A stretch of DNA of 27,596 bases, taken from assembly GCA_051650965.1 (NCBI GenBank), contig JBOFRL010000027.1:1-27596 (forward strand), read 5' to 3'. Shown piece after piece: positions 15,174-23,280 of this stretch; the first letter of the stretch is position 1; each line of letters begins with the position of its first letter. A program made the position numbers and the translations under genes. The DNA is from Enterovibrio sp051650965. Its GTDB lineage: Bacteria > Pseudomonadota > Gammaproteobacteria > Enterobacterales > Vibrionaceae. A model generated the notes under the pieces. The model searched no databases. It was not told the DNA's origin and was given only the letters and a program-made list of their open reading frames with translations.

Positions 15174-15530
15174 TTATTTCTTGATCGGTTTGCGCGGACC
15201 CTTGCGAGTACGAGCATTGGTCTTCGTGCGCTGACCATTAACTGGCAAGCTGCGACGATGACGCAAACCGCGATAACAACCAAGGTCCATAAGACGCTTG
15301 ATGCTCATTGAAACTTCACGGCGTAGATCACCTTCTACAGTGTACTTTGCCACACCTTCACGCAGTAAATCGATCTGCTCTTCAGAGAGCTCTCTGATCT
15401 TTGTGCTTTCAGCAATACCCACATCAGCTAGAATAGCCTTTGAGCGAGTTTTACCGATACCGTAGATTGCTGTTAATGCGATCACGGCATGCTTTTGATC
15501 AGGAATGTTAATGCCTGCAATACGGGCCAC
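15174..15530 (-). CDS. rpsM: 30S ribosomal protein S13
   Basis: A 118-residue S13 (MARIAGINIPDQKHAVIALT), with the helix-two-turn-helix RNA-binding region and a basic tail ending RKGPRKPIKK that contacts P-site tRNA. Translation starts at GTG (15530), as in E. coli rpsM, with AGGAGTG upstream. It is the first gene of the alpha operon, and its leader (15531-15675) is structured, consistent with S4 feedback. Confidence 0.97.
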   Translation of the reverse strand: MARIAGINIPDQKHAVIALTAIYGIGKTRSKAILADVGIAESTKIRELSEEQIDLLREGVAKYTVEGDLRREVSMSIKRLMDLGCYRGLRHRRSLPVNGQRTKTNARTRKGPRKPIKK

Positions 15531-15560
15531 TGTTCACTCCTAGCTTTTTTTATATAAATA

Positions 15561-15643
15561 CTGCCACAAAGCCCGTATAGGATACGTGGCAGTTCACCTT
15601 TTTCTTTTGTACACAAAAGATTGGCTGGCTAATGTAGCCAGCC
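15561..15643 (-). promoter_or_regulatory. Alpha-operon leader structures, probable S4 control site
   Basis: Between rpmJ and rpsM (145 bases) the minus-strand RNA can form three stems. GGCTGGCTA/TAGCCAGCC (15643-15623) has 9 bp and is followed by TCTTTTG. CTTTTG/CAAAAG lies at 15619-15604. CTGCCAC/GTGGCAG (15592-15561) has an inner GTAT/ATAC and ends about 20 bases before the ribosome site. In E. coli, S4 binds a pseudoknot at this place. The first stem could also attenuate. I did not establish the pseudoknot. Confidence 0.55.
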
Positions 15644-15675
15644 TATCACATTTTTGCAAGAAAAATATTGTGCTT

Positions 15676-15789
15676 TTAGCCTTGGCGTTGTTTATGCTTT
15701 GGCTCGCTGCAAATTACACGCACAACACCGTTGCGCTTAATAACTTTGCAGTTGCGGCAAATTTTCTTAACGGAAGCACGAACTTTCAT
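15676..15789 (-). CDS. rpmJ: 50S ribosomal protein L36
   Basis: A 37-codon gene, [20 protein letters not shown] onward, ending PKHKQRQG and a TAA at 15676-15678. The three cysteines and one histidine (CRNC...C...H) form the zinc ribbon of the C+ form. It starts 26 bases after the secY stop, the usual spc-operon order. L36 stabilises 23S rRNA near the peptidyl transferase region. Confidence 0.96.
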
Positions 15790-15815
15790 TACTAAACTCC
15801 GTAAATGTCAATCTG

Positions 15816-17141
15816 TTAGCGGCCGTAGCCTTTCAGATTGGCTTTTTTTAACACAGATTCATATTGTTGCGACATCAAATGCGTTTGCACTTGCGCCATA
15901 AAATCCATGATAACGACGACAACAATGAGTAAGGAAGTTCCACCAAAATAAAAGCGCACATTCCAAAACACCATCATAAATTCAGGTATCAGACAGATAA
16001 AGGTAATGTATAGAGCACCCGCAAGCGTTAACCGCGTCATTACTTTATCAATGTATCTTGCCGTCTGCTCGCCAGGGCGAATACCAGGAACAAATGCCCC
16101 TGACTTCTTCAAATTGTCCGCTGTTTCACGCGGGTTAAACACCAGCGCCGTATAAAAGAAACAGAAGAAGATAATTGCTGCTGCATACAAAATGACATAC
16201 AACGGCTGACCTGGGCTCAATGCCAAAGAGACATCAGATAACCAACCTAGCCCCTCACTTTGGCCAAACCACTGCGCCAACGTTCCTGGGAACAGGATGA
16301 TGCTCGATGCAAATATCGCCGGAATAACCCCTGCCATATTAATTTTGAGTGGCAAATGCGTGCTTTGAGCCGCGAAAACTCGGCGACCTTGCTGGCGCTT
16401 GGCATAGTTAACAACGATACGACGTTGGCCACGCTCCATGAACACAACAAATGCAATCACTGCAAACGCAACTACAGCAATCAACAACAGAAGAAGCACG
16501 TGGATTTCACCTTGACGCGCTTGTTCAATTGTCTGTCCAACCGCAGCAGGCAGACCAGCAGCGATACCCGCAAAAATGATCAGCGAAATACCGTTACCAA
16601 TGCCACGCTCGGTTATTTGCTCACCTAACCACATCAAAAACATGGTTCCGGTAACCAAACTCACTACAGCAGTAAAGTAGAAGCCAAAACCCGGATTTAC
16701 GACTAGGCCTGGCACCATACTCGGCAGCCCGGTTGCAATTCCAACCGCTTGAAAGCTTGCCAAAACAAGCGTGCCGTAGCGGGTATACTGGCTGATCTTA
16801 TGTCTGCCAGCTTCCCCCTCTTTTTTTAGCTCCGCTAATGCAGGATGAACAACTGTCAACAACTGCACGATGATCGACGCCGAAATATACGGCATGATCC
16901 CCAGCGCTAAAATAGAAGCACGCTCGAGAGCACCACCAGAGAACATGTTAAACAGTTCAATGATGGTACCTTGTTGCTGTTCGAACAGACTGGCAAGTAC
17001 AGCAGCGTCAATACCAGGAATAGGAACAAAAGAACCCGCACGGAAAACTAATAACGCACCGGCTAAAAATAGCAGCCGACTTTTTAGCTCCGACAGCCCC
17101 CCCTTTGTACTGGAAAAACTTTGTCCTGGTTGCTTTGCCAT
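15816..17141 (-). CDS. secY: Protein translocase channel subunit SecY
   Basis: The 441-residue core of the SecYEG channel in the inner membrane, which passes unfolded proteins outward and inserts membrane proteins. About ten transmembrane segments are visible. Signature regions are FVPIPGID near the first segment and plug, LGIMPYISASIIVQLL, the basic loop ELKKEGEAGRHKI, and the cytosolic loops with QRRIVVNYAKRQQGRR and PADN-like NPRETADNLKKSGAFVPGIRPG. The C terminus LKKANLKGYGR is typical. It lies between rplO and rpmJ. Confidence 0.98.
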   Translation of the reverse strand: MAKQPGQSFSSTKGGLSELKSRLLFLAGALLVFRAGSFVPIPGIDAAVLASLFEQQQGTIIELFNMFSGGALERASILALGIMPYISASIIVQLLTVVHPALAELKKEGEAGRHKISQYTRYGTLVLASFQAVGIATGLPSMVPGLVVNPGFGFYFTAVVSLVTGTMFLMWLGEQITERGIGNGISLIIFAGIAAGLPAAVGQTIEQARQGEIHVLLLLLIAVVAFAVIAFVVFMERGQRRIVVNYAKRQQGRRVFAAQSTHLPLKINMAGVIPAIFASSIILFPGTLAQWFGQSEGLGWLSDVSLALSPGQPLYVILYAAAIIFFCFFYTALVFNPRETADNLKKSGAFVPGIRPGEQTARYIDKVMTRLTLAGALYITFICLIPEFMMVFWNVRFYFGGTSLLIVVVVIMDFMAQVQTHLMSQQYESVLKKANLKGYGR

Positions 17142-17164
17142 CTGTACCTCGATCGAGTAAATTA

Positions 17165-17599
17165 TTATTCCTCGATTTTACCACCGGCAGCTTCGATAGC
17201 AGCTTTTGCGCCTTTGGTTACGCGCAGACCTTTTACTGTCACTGAACGTGCAATTTCACCAGACAGTACAATTTTCACTGTACGCTTGTCTTTTGTAATA
17301 AGGCTTGCCGTTTTCAGTGTCTCAAGGCTAATTACGTCACCTTCGACTTTTGCCAATTCGCCAAGACGAATTTCAGCTGCTACAAGGCTTTTACGCGATG
17401 TAAAACCGAACTTTGGTAAACGTTGTTTCAATGGCATTTGACCGCCTTCGAAACCTGGGCGAATGCTGCCACCAGAACGAGACTTTTGGCCTTTGTGGCC
17501 GCGGCCACCTGTTTTACCAAGGCCAGAACCGATGCCACGACCTAAACGCTTTTTGCCGCGCTTAGAGCCTTCTGCCGGCGCTAGAGTATTCAAACGCAT
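17165..17599 (-). CDS. rplO: 50S ribosomal protein L15
   Basis: A 144-residue L15 (E. coli 144) beginning MRLNTLAPAEGSKRGKKRLG. The glycine/basic-rich extension GRGIGSGLGKTGGRGHKGQK penetrates 23S rRNA, and GFEGGQMPLKQRLPKFGF is conserved. It precedes secY by 23 bases in the spc operon. Confidence 0.98.
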   Translation of the reverse strand: MRLNTLAPAEGSKRGKKRLGRGIGSGLGKTGGRGHKGQKSRSGGSIRPGFEGGQMPLKQRLPKFGFTSRKSLVAAEIRLGELAKVEGDVISLETLKTASLITKDKRTVKIVLSGEIARSVTVKGLRVTKGAKAAIEAAGGKIEE

Positions 17600-17604
17600 A
17601 CTGA

Positions 17605-17781
17605 TTACTCCTCGACTTTAACCATGTAATAAACTTGATTGATCATGCCACGAACGCAGGCTGTATCTTCAAGCTCAACAGTGTGGTTGATTCGACGAAG
17701 CCCTAAACCACGCAGAGTAGCTTTGTGCTTTGGTAAGCGACCAATTGAGCTACGAGTCTGAGTTACTTTAATTTTCGCCAT
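17605..17781 (-). CDS. rpmD: 50S ribosomal protein L30
   Basis: A 58-residue L30 (MAKIKVTQTRSSIGRLPKHK...). The start is placed at the ATG at 17781, with AAGGGTG upstream; the frame extends to a GTG overlapping the rpsE stop, which would add three residues not found in the family. L30 is a small surface protein of the large subunit. It is packed 5 bases before rplO. Confidence 0.96.
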   Translation of the reverse strand: MAKIKVTQTRSSIGRLPKHKATLRGLGLRRINHTVELEDTACVRGMINQVYYMVKVEE

Positions 17782-17786
17782 GTCGA

Positions 17787-18284
17787 TCACCCTTGGATTT
17801 CGTCTACAGATAGGCCGCGTTTCGCTGCCACCATTTCTGGAGACTTCATACCACCCAGTGCATCAATTGTTGCACGAACAATGTTAATTGGGTTAGTAGA
17901 ACCGTATGCTTTTGACAGCACATTGCGAACGCCCGCAACTTCTAATACTGCACGCATGGCACCGCCAGCGATGATACCAGTACCTTCAGCAGCTGGCTGC
18001 ATGTACACTTTAGAACCAGTGTGGCTGCCTTTGACTGCGTGGTGCAATGTACCTTCGTTAAGAGCAACGCGTAACATGTTACGACGTGCCTTTTCCATTG
18101 CTTTTTGGATTGCGGCAGGAACTTCACGAGCTTTACCGTAACCAAAACCTACGCGACCATTGCCATCGCCCACTACAGTTAATGCAGTGAAACTAAAAAT
18201 ACGGCCACCCTTAACTGTCTTAGAGACACGGTTGACAGCAATTAGCTTTTCATGCAAATCACTTTGTTGTTTTTCGTTAGCCAT
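17787..18284 (-). CDS. rpsE: 30S ribosomal protein S5
   Basis: A 165-residue S5 with the double-stranded RNA-binding-like N domain (KLIAVNRVSKTVKGGRIFSF), GRVGFGYGKAREVPAAIQKA and C-terminal LSKAYGSTNPINIVRATIDAL. S5 contributes to decoding accuracy; loop residues near VSKTVKGG are where spectinomycin-resistance changes arise in E. coli. It follows rplR by 13 bases. Confidence 0.98.
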   Translation of the reverse strand: MANEKQQSDLHEKLIAVNRVSKTVKGGRIFSFTALTVVGDGNGRVGFGYGKAREVPAAIQKAMEKARRNMLRVALNEGTLHHAVKGSHTGSKVYMQPAAEGTGIIAGGAMRAVLEVAGVRNVLSKAYGSTNPINIVRATIDALGGMKSPEMVAAKRGLSVDEIQG

Positions 18285-18297
18285 TTTTCCGCCTGCC

Positions 18298-18651
18298 TTA
18301 GAATTTCAAACCAGCTTCACGGGCAGCATCTGCCAGTGCCGCCACACGGCCGTGGTATTGGAAACCGGAACGATCAAAAGCAACAATTTCGATGCCTTTT
18401 GCTCGCGCACGCTCTGCGATCAGCTTGCCAATCACAGCGGCGGCTTCTTTGTTACCGGTATTCTTAATTTGCTCACGGGTCGCTTTTTCTAACGTAGATG
18501 CAGCGGCAATAACTTCGGAGCCATTTGCGGCGATAACCTGAGCGTACACATGACGAGGAGTACGGTGTACCACTAAGCGATTTACGCCCAGTTCAGCAAT
18601 CTTACGTCGTGCTCTGGTCGCACGACGGATACGAGCAATTTTCTTATCCAT
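18298..18651 (-). CDS. rplR: 50S ribosomal protein L18
   Basis: A 117-residue L18 (E. coli 117), a 5S rRNA-binding protein of the central protuberance. It begins MDKKIARIRRATRARRKIAE, has LVVHRTPRHVYAQVIA and ends FQYHGRVAALADAAREAGLKF. It sits 9 bases after rplF in the spc operon. Confidence 0.98.
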   Translation of the reverse strand: MDKKIARIRRATRARRKIAELGVNRLVVHRTPRHVYAQVIAANGSEVIAAASTLEKATREQIKNTGNKEAAAVIGKLIAERARAKGIEIVAFDRSGFQYHGRVAALADAAREAGLKF

Positions 18652-18660
18652 AGTGTTACC

Positions 18661-19194
18661 TTACTTCTTCTTAGCTTCTTTAGTACGAACCACTTCGTCA
18701 GAATAACGAATACCTTTGCCTTTGTAAGGTTCAGGTTGGCGGTACGCGCGGATATCAGCAGCAACTTGGCCAATCAATTGTTTATCAACACCAGTGAGAA
18801 CAATTTCAGTTTGGGTTGGACATTCTGCTTTGATGCCTTCAGGTAGAGCGTGCTCAACTGGGTGAGAAAAACCTAGGGTCAAACCAATGGCATTTCCCTT
18901 GATTGATGCACGGTAACCTACACCTTTTAGGATCAGTTTCTTTGTGAAACCTTGAGTCACACCAACAACCATGTTGTTGACAAGTGCACGCGCAGTTCCT
19001 GCTTGAGCGTTAGCTTTAGCAAATTCAGCACGTGGAGCAAATTTAACTTCGCTTCCCTCAATGCACACAGCCACTGCACTATTAAGGGTACGGCTCAGAG
19101 AACCTTTTGCACCTTTAACAGTGATCACTTGACCATCAACGATCACCTCTACGCCGGCAGGAATCGCTACTGGTGCTTTTGCAACACGAGACAT
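18661..19194 (-). CDS. rplF: 50S ribosomal protein L6
   Basis: A 177-residue L6 (E. coli 177) made of two similar domains. VAKAPVAIPAGVEVIVDGQV marks the first; GFTKKLILKGVGYRA and the C-terminal YRQPEPYKGKGIRYSDE mark the second. L6 lies near the factor-binding site. It starts 10 bases after the rpsH stop. Confidence 0.98.
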   Translation of the reverse strand: MSRVAKAPVAIPAGVEVIVDGQVITVKGAKGSLSRTLNSAVAVCIEGSEVKFAPRAEFAKANAQAGTARALVNNMVVGVTQGFTKKLILKGVGYRASIKGNAIGLTLGFSHPVEHALPEGIKAECPTQTEIVLTGVDKQLIGQVAADIRAYRQPEPYKGKGIRYSDEVVRTKEAKKK

Positions 19195-19204
19195 TTCCTA
19201 CTCC

Positions 19205-19597
19205 TTACGCTACGTAGCAGATGATTTCGCCGCCCAGACCCGCTTTGCGAGCTGCGCGATCGGTCATCAAACCTTGTGAGGTTGACACAACAGCAATTCC
19301 TAGGCCTCCCATCACTGATGGCAGCTCATCTTTTTTCTTATAGATGCGCAGTCCAGGACGGCTAACACGTTGGATTTGCTCAATAACTGGTTTAGCTTCG
19401 AAGTACTTTAACGTTACTTCTAGCTCAGGCTTAGCTTCACCAGAAACGATGAAGTCAGCCACATAACCTTCGGCTTTTAACAGCTGTGCAATTGCCACTT
19501 TCAATTTTGAAGCGGGCATGACGACAGCCACTTTGTTTGCCGCTTGACCATTGCGGATGCGGGTCAGCATATCCGAAATCGGATCTTGCATGCTCAT
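19205..19597 (-). CDS. rpsH: 30S ribosomal protein S8
   Basis: A 130-residue S8 (E. coli 130) starting MSMQDPISDMLTRIRNGQAA, with RPGLRIYKKKDELPSVMGGL and the C-terminal RKAGLGGEIICYVA. S8 binds the central domain of 16S rRNA and, in E. coli, represses the spc operon by binding mRNA near the rplE start. I did not identify that mimic site here. Confidence 0.98.
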   Translation of the reverse strand: MSMQDPISDMLTRIRNGQAANKVAVVMPASKLKVAIAQLLKAEGYVADFIVSGEAKPELEVTLKYFEAKPVIEQIQRVSRPGLRIYKKKDELPSVMGGLGIAVVSTSQGLMTDRAARKAGLGGEIICYVA

Positions 19598-19620
19598 AAA
19601 TCTTTACTCCCGTGATTCAA

Positions 19621-19926
19621 TTACCAGCTTGCCTTACGCAGACCCGGAATCTCGCCTTTCATGCAAGCTTCGCGAACCTTGATTCGGCTTAGGCCGAACT
19701 TACGTAGGTAGCCATGTGGACGCCCAGTCTGATTACAGCGATTACGCTGACGAGATTTGGCAGAATCACGCGGTAGAGATTGAAGCTTTAGGACTGCATC
19801 CCAACGCTCTTCATCAGACGCGTTCACGCTTGATATAGTTGTTTTCAAAGCAATACGCTTTTGCGCATACTTAGCAACCAGTTTGGCACGCTTGTCTTCG
19901 CGCGCTTTCATTGATTCCTTAGCCAT
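19621..19926 (-). CDS. rpsN: 30S ribosomal protein S14 (long, zinc-free form)
   Basis: A 101-residue S14, equal to E. coli, starting MAKESMKAREDKRAKLVAKY and with the conserved end GRPHGYLRKFGLSRIKVREA. The CxxC pairs of the short zinc-binding form are absent. It lies between rplE and rpsH and contributes to the 30S head. Confidence 0.98.
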   Translation of the reverse strand: MAKESMKAREDKRAKLVAKYAQKRIALKTTISSVNASDEERWDAVLKLQSLPRDSAKSRQRNRCNQTGRPHGYLRKFGLSRIKVREACMKGEIPGLRKASW

Positions 19927-19940
19927 AGTAACCCTTCACC

Positions 19941-20480
19941 TTACTTACGAAATGGGAAGTTAAAGGCAGCCAGCAATGCTTGGCCTTCTGCATCATTTTT
20001 CGCAGATGTCGTGATAGTGATATCAAGACCACGAATACGATCAATTTTGTCGTAATCGATTTCTGGGAAAATAATTTGCTCACGAACGCCCATACTGTAG
20101 TTGCCGCGACCGTCGAAAGATTTCGCGCTTACGCCACGAAAATCACGTACACGTGGTAGAGCGATGCAAATCAAGCGCTCTAGAAATTCCCACATACGTT
20201 CGCCACGCAGGGTTACTTTACAGCCAATCGGGTAGCCCTCACGGATCTTAAAGCCGGCTACAGATTTACGCGCTTTTGTCACCAGTGGTTTTTGACCAGA
20301 AATTGCAGCCAAATCCGCTGTTGCACTTTCAAGCAGCTTCTTATCGTTAATTGCTTCGCCCACACCCATGTTTAGGGTGATCTTTTCGATCCTTGGGACT
20401 TGCATGATGCTGTCGCAGCCCAATTGTTCTTTCAACTTTGCTACAACAGACTCTTTGTAGTAATCATGCAGTTTCGCCAT
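19941..20480 (-). CDS. rplE: 50S ribosomal protein L5
   Basis: A 179-residue L5 (E. coli 179), a 5S rRNA-binding protein that touches P-site tRNA. MAKLHDYYKESVVAKLKEQ, MQVPRIEKITLNMGVGEA and NYSMGVREQIIFPEIDYDKI are the family stretches. It follows rplX by 15 bases. Confidence 0.98.
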   Translation of the reverse strand: MAKLHDYYKESVVAKLKEQLGCDSIMQVPRIEKITLNMGVGEAINDKKLLESATADLAAISGQKPLVTKARKSVAGFKIREGYPIGCKVTLRGERMWEFLERLICIALPRVRDFRGVSAKSFDGRGNYSMGVREQIIFPEIDYDKIDRIRGLDITITTSAKNDAEGQALLAAFNFPFRK

Positions 20481-20495
20481 AGTACTACTCCAAAA

Positions 20496-20810
20496 TTACT
20501 TAATAGTTACGCCAGTCGACTTAAAGAAACGCACTTTTTTGTCGTCTTCAAATCGAAATCCTACGCGGTCCGCTTTACCAGAGTCCGCATTGAAGATTGC
20601 TACGTTAGAAACATCAATGGCCGCTTCTTTTTCAATCACGCCGCCGTTTAATCCCATTGCTGGAATTGGTTTTTGATGTTTTTTAACGAGGTTGATACCT
20701 TCAACGATTACTTTCCCGGTAGAAAGAACCTTCGTTACTTTACCTTTCTTGCCTTTATCTTTGCCAACAAGAACGATAACTTCGTCGTTTTGACGGATTT
20801 TCGCTGCCAT
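20496..20810 (-). CDS. rplX: 50S ribosomal protein L24
   Basis: A 104-residue L24 (E. coli 104) with an N-terminal KOW motif (RQNDEVIVLVGKDKGKKGKV) and GINLVKKHQKP. It starts large-subunit assembly by binding the 5' end of 23S rRNA. Second gene of the spc operon. Confidence 0.98.
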   Translation of the reverse strand: MAAKIRQNDEVIVLVGKDKGKKGKVTKVLSTGKVIVEGINLVKKHQKPIPAMGLNGGVIEKEAAIDVSNVAIFNADSGKADRVGFRFEDDKKVRFFKSTGVTIK

Positions 20811-20822
20811 TTTAGTCGCTCC

Positions 20823-21194
20823 TTACAGAACTTCTGGCGCCAGTGATACGATCTTCATAAACTTATCGCCACGAAGTTCGCGTGTAACAGGGCCAAAGAT
20901 ACGAGTGCCGATAGGTTGCTCAGTTGTTTTGTTCAACAACACACACGCATTCTTGTCGAAGCGGATGACAGATCCGTCTTTACGACGCACGCCTTTACGG
21001 GTGCGCACCACGACCGCTTTAAGCACATCACCTTTCTTTACCTTACCGCGCGGAATTGCATCCTTAACGGTGATAACGATGACATCACCTACGTGGGCGT
21101 AGCGACGGTGTGAACCACCCAGCACCTTAATACACATTACGCTTTTTGCGCCGGAGTTATCGGCTACATCCAGCATACTTTGCATTTGGATCAT
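20823..21194 (-). CDS. rplN: 50S ribosomal protein L14
   Basis: A 123-residue L14 (E. coli 123) from the ATG at 21194 (MIQMQSMLDVADNSGAKSVM), preceded by GGAG. The frame stays open 24 codons upstream, but that part overlaps the operon promoter and matches nothing. Conserved VVVRTRKGVRRKDGS-type and FGPVTRELR segments are present. L14 contacts the small subunit (bridge B8). It is the first gene of the spc operon. Confidence 0.97.
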   Translation of the reverse strand: MIQMQSMLDVADNSGAKSVMCIKVLGGSHRRYAHVGDVIVITVKDAIPRGKVKKGDVLKAVVVRTRKGVRRKDGSVIRFDKNACVLLNKTTEQPIGTRIFGPVTRELRGDKFMKIVSLAPEVL

Positions 21195-21261
21195 TATTAG
21201 TGCTCCGCTGTTAATACATCTAGACTCATCTCGAGTCGCTGCCTTTTCACAAGGGTGGCGA

Positions 21262-21270
21262 ATCATAACA
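21262..21270 (-). promoter_or_regulatory. Extended -10 promoter of the spc operon
   Basis: On the minus strand TGTTATGAT gives an extended -10 (TG, one base, TATGAT), about 70 bases upstream of rplN and just downstream of the rpsQ terminator. No good -35 is present at 16-18 bases, which fits an extended -10 type. Confidence 0.6.
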
Positions 21271-21290
21271 CTATTTGTGCAAGATGAATA

Positions 21291-21322
21291 GATAAAAAAT
21301 AAACGGCCTGCGAAGGGCCGTT
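21291..21322 (-). terminator. Terminator between the S10 and spc operons
   Basis: On the minus strand AACGGCC pairs with GGCCGTT around a 7-base loop, followed by TATTTTTTA. It lies about 25 bases after the rpsQ stop. Confidence 0.83.
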
Positions 21323-21347
21323 CTCATTAATTTTACAAAAGTGTGCC

Positions 21348-21602
21348 TTACAGACGCGCTTTTTCAACTACACGCACCAATGTCCAAGACTTAGTCTTTG
21401 ACAATGGGCGACATTCACGGATCTCAACAGTGTCGCCTTCGGCGCACTCGTTGCTTTCATCGTGAACATGTAACTTTGTGGTTTTACGCACAAACTTACC
21501 GTAGAGAGGGTGTTTAACAACGCGTTCGATAGCAACAACGATTGATTTGTCCATCTTATCGCTAACGACACGGCCTTGTTGAGTTCGGATTTTCTCGCTC
21601 AT
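21348..21602 (-). CDS. rpsQ: 30S ribosomal protein S17
   Basis: An 84-residue S17 (E. coli 84) with an OB fold: RTQQGRVVSDKMDKSIVVAI, HPLYGKFVRKTTKLHVHDE and RPLSKTKSWTLVRV. It binds the 5' domain of 16S rRNA. Its ATG overlaps the rpmC stop by one base. It is the last gene of the S10 operon, with a terminator after it. Confidence 0.98.
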   Translation of the reverse strand: MSEKIRTQQGRVVSDKMDKSIVVAIERVVKHPLYGKFVRKTTKLHVHDESNECAEGDTVEIRECRPLSKTKSWTLVRVVEKARL

Positions 21603-21793
21603 TATGCATTGCCCTTCTGGCTAAGAACGGTTTTAACACGTGCGATATTTCGACGAACAGTCTTTAGCGTGTGCGTTTGCTGTAGCTGGTTGGTAGCACG
21701 TTGCATGCGCAAATTGAATTGCTCACGCAGCAAGCCCAAAAGCTCTTGCTTTAGTTCGTCTACGCTTTTATCGCGAAGTTCTTGTGCTTTCAT
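21602..21793 (-). CDS. rpmC: 50S ribosomal protein L29
   Basis: A 63-residue helical-hairpin L29 (E. coli 63): MKAQELRDKSVDELKQELLG then LREQFNLRMQRATNQLQQ. The ATG at 21793 overlaps the rplP stop as TGATG; a GTG one codon upstream is rejected. L29 lies at the polypeptide exit and helps dock trigger factor and SRP together with L23. Confidence 0.97.
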   Translation of the reverse strand: MKAQELRDKSVDELKQELLGLLREQFNLRMQRATNQLQQTHTLKTVRRNIARVKTVLSQKGNA

Positions 21794-22203
21794 CACATCA
21801 CCGCCTTAACTACGAAAGTGGTTTTGATTGGTAGCTTACGTGCAGCAAGATCAAACGCTTCGCGCGCTAAACTTTCTGGAACGCCGCCCATTTCGTACAA
21901 GACTTTACCTGGCTGAATTTGCGCAACCCAGTAGCTTACAGAACCTTTACCTTTACCTTGACGCACTTCAAGTGGCTTGGTGGTAATTGGCTTGTCTGGG
22001 AACACACGGATCCAGATTTGACCTTGACGTTTAACGTGACGAGTCATCGCACGACGCGCCGCTTCAATTTGGCGAGCAGTGATACGACCGCGACCAACTG
22101 ATTTCAGACCGAAAGTACCGAAGCTAATATCAGTACCGCCAGCAAGTCCGCGGTTACGACCTTTAAAGGCCTTACGGAACTTAGTACGTTTTGGTTGAAG
22201 CAT
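21793..22203 (-). CDS. rplP: 50S ribosomal protein L16
   Basis: A 136-residue L16 (E. coli 136): MLQPKRTKFRKAFKGRNRGL, RGRITARQIEAARRAMTRH and GKGKGSVSYWVAQIQPGKVL. It lies near the A-site tRNA elbow and is needed for late 50S assembly. It starts 11 bases after rpsC. Confidence 0.98.
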   Translation of the reverse strand: MLQPKRTKFRKAFKGRNRGLAGGTDISFGTFGLKSVGRGRITARQIEAARRAMTRHVKRQGQIWIRVFPDKPITTKPLEVRQGKGKGSVSYWVAQIQPGKVLYEMGGVPESLAREAFDLAARKLPIKTTFVVKAVM

Positions 22204-22214
22204 CGATAGACTCC

Positions 22215-22919
22215 TTATTTACGGCCTTTACGCTGCTTCTTAGGCTTGTCGCCTTTTGGCTCAACAACAGCATTGTTTACTGCTGACATGCCGCCTAGAA
22301 CTTCACCTTTGAAGATCCAAACTTTCACGCCAATAACGCCGTATGTGGTGTGAGCCGAAGAAGTTGCGTAATCAATATCAGCACGAAGAGTATGCAATGG
22401 CACACGGCCTTCGCGGTACCACTCGGTACGAGCGATTTCAGCACCGCCTAAACGGCCGCTAACTTCGACTTTGATACCTTTGGCGCCTAAACGCATTGCA
22501 TTTTGTACCGCACGCTTCATAGCACGACGGAACATAACGCGACGCTCTAACTGAGAGGCGATGCTGTCGCCAACAAGCTGAGCATCAAGCTCTGGCTTGC
22601 GTACTTCTGAGATGTTGATCTGAGCAGGAACGCCAGCTAATTGCGCAACGCGAGCACGTAGTTTTTCAACATCTTCGCCTTTCTTACCGATAACGATACC
22701 AGGACGCGCCGTGTGAATAGTCACACGGATGCTTTTCGCTGGGCGTTCGATAACAATGCGAGATACTGACGCGTTAGATAGCTCTTTAGTCAAATATTGA
22801 CGTACTTTGAAATCACCATCTAAGTTGCCAGCAAAATCTTGGCTAGTTGCAAACCAGGTAGAATTCCATGGCTTACAAATACCAAGACGAATACCATTAG
22901 GATGAACTTTTTGACCCAT
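22215..22919 (-). CDS. rpsC: 30S ribosomal protein S3
   Basis: A 234-residue S3 (E. coli 233): MGQKVHPNGIRLGICKPWNS, a KH domain with IHTARPGIVIGKKGEDVEKL, and the C-terminal ARTEWYREGRVPLHTLRADI. Its basic tail ends KKQRKGRK. S3 forms part of the mRNA entry and its helicase activity. Confidence 0.98.
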   Translation of the reverse strand: MGQKVHPNGIRLGICKPWNSTWFATSQDFAGNLDGDFKVRQYLTKELSNASVSRIVIERPAKSIRVTIHTARPGIVIGKKGEDVEKLRARVAQLAGVPAQINISEVRKPELDAQLVGDSIASQLERRVMFRRAMKRAVQNAMRLGAKGIKVEVSGRLGGAEIARTEWYREGRVPLHTLRADIDYATSSAHTTYGVIGVKVWIFKGEVLGGMSAVNNAVVEPKGDKPKKQRKGRK

Positions 22920-22937
22920 TGCTTTCTCTCCTGACCT

Positions 22938-23270
22938 TTAGCGATCTGCTACAACAACAGTGATGTGGCTAGAACGCTTCAAGATGCGATCAGCACGGCC
23001 TTTCGCACGAGGCATAATGCGCTTCATGACTGGGCCTTCGTCAACAAAGATTTTGGCAACGCTTAAATCGTCAATGTCCAAACCTTCGTTATGTTCAGCG
23101 TTTGCAATAGCAGAGTCCAATACCTTTTTAATCAGTACCGCGGCCTTTTTGTCGCTAAATGCTAGAATTTCTAGTGCTTTAGCAACGTGCTGGCCTCGAA
23201 TTTGGTCTGCAACCAAGCGCGCCTTTTGCGGCGAAATGCGAGCAAATTTATGTTTAGCGATAGCTTCCAT
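22938..23270 (-). CDS. rplV: 50S ribosomal protein L22
   Basis: A 110-residue L22 (E. coli 110) from the second of two adjacent ATGs, which has the better distance to GGAG and the family N terminus MEAIAKHKFARISPQKARLV. The long beta-hairpin that lines the exit tunnel ends in PRAKGRADRILKRSSHITVV. The hairpin is the site of erythromycin-resistance changes in E. coli; no obvious deletion is visible here. Confidence 0.97.
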   Translation of the reverse strand: MEAIAKHKFARISPQKARLVADQIRGQHVAKALEILAFSDKKAAVLIKKVLDSAIANAEHNEGLDIDDLSVAKIFVDEGPVMKRIMPRAKGRADRILKRSSHITVVVADR

Positions 23271-23280
23271 CATCTACTCC

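Noticed and set aside
14802..15311. Plus-strand 169-codon open frame across rpsK and rpsM
   Set aside because: Overlaps two certain ribosomal-protein genes on the other strand and has no family features.
16260..16628. Plus-strand 122-codon open frame inside secY
   Set aside because: Shadow of secY; rich in Asn, Arg and Gln with no plausible start signal.
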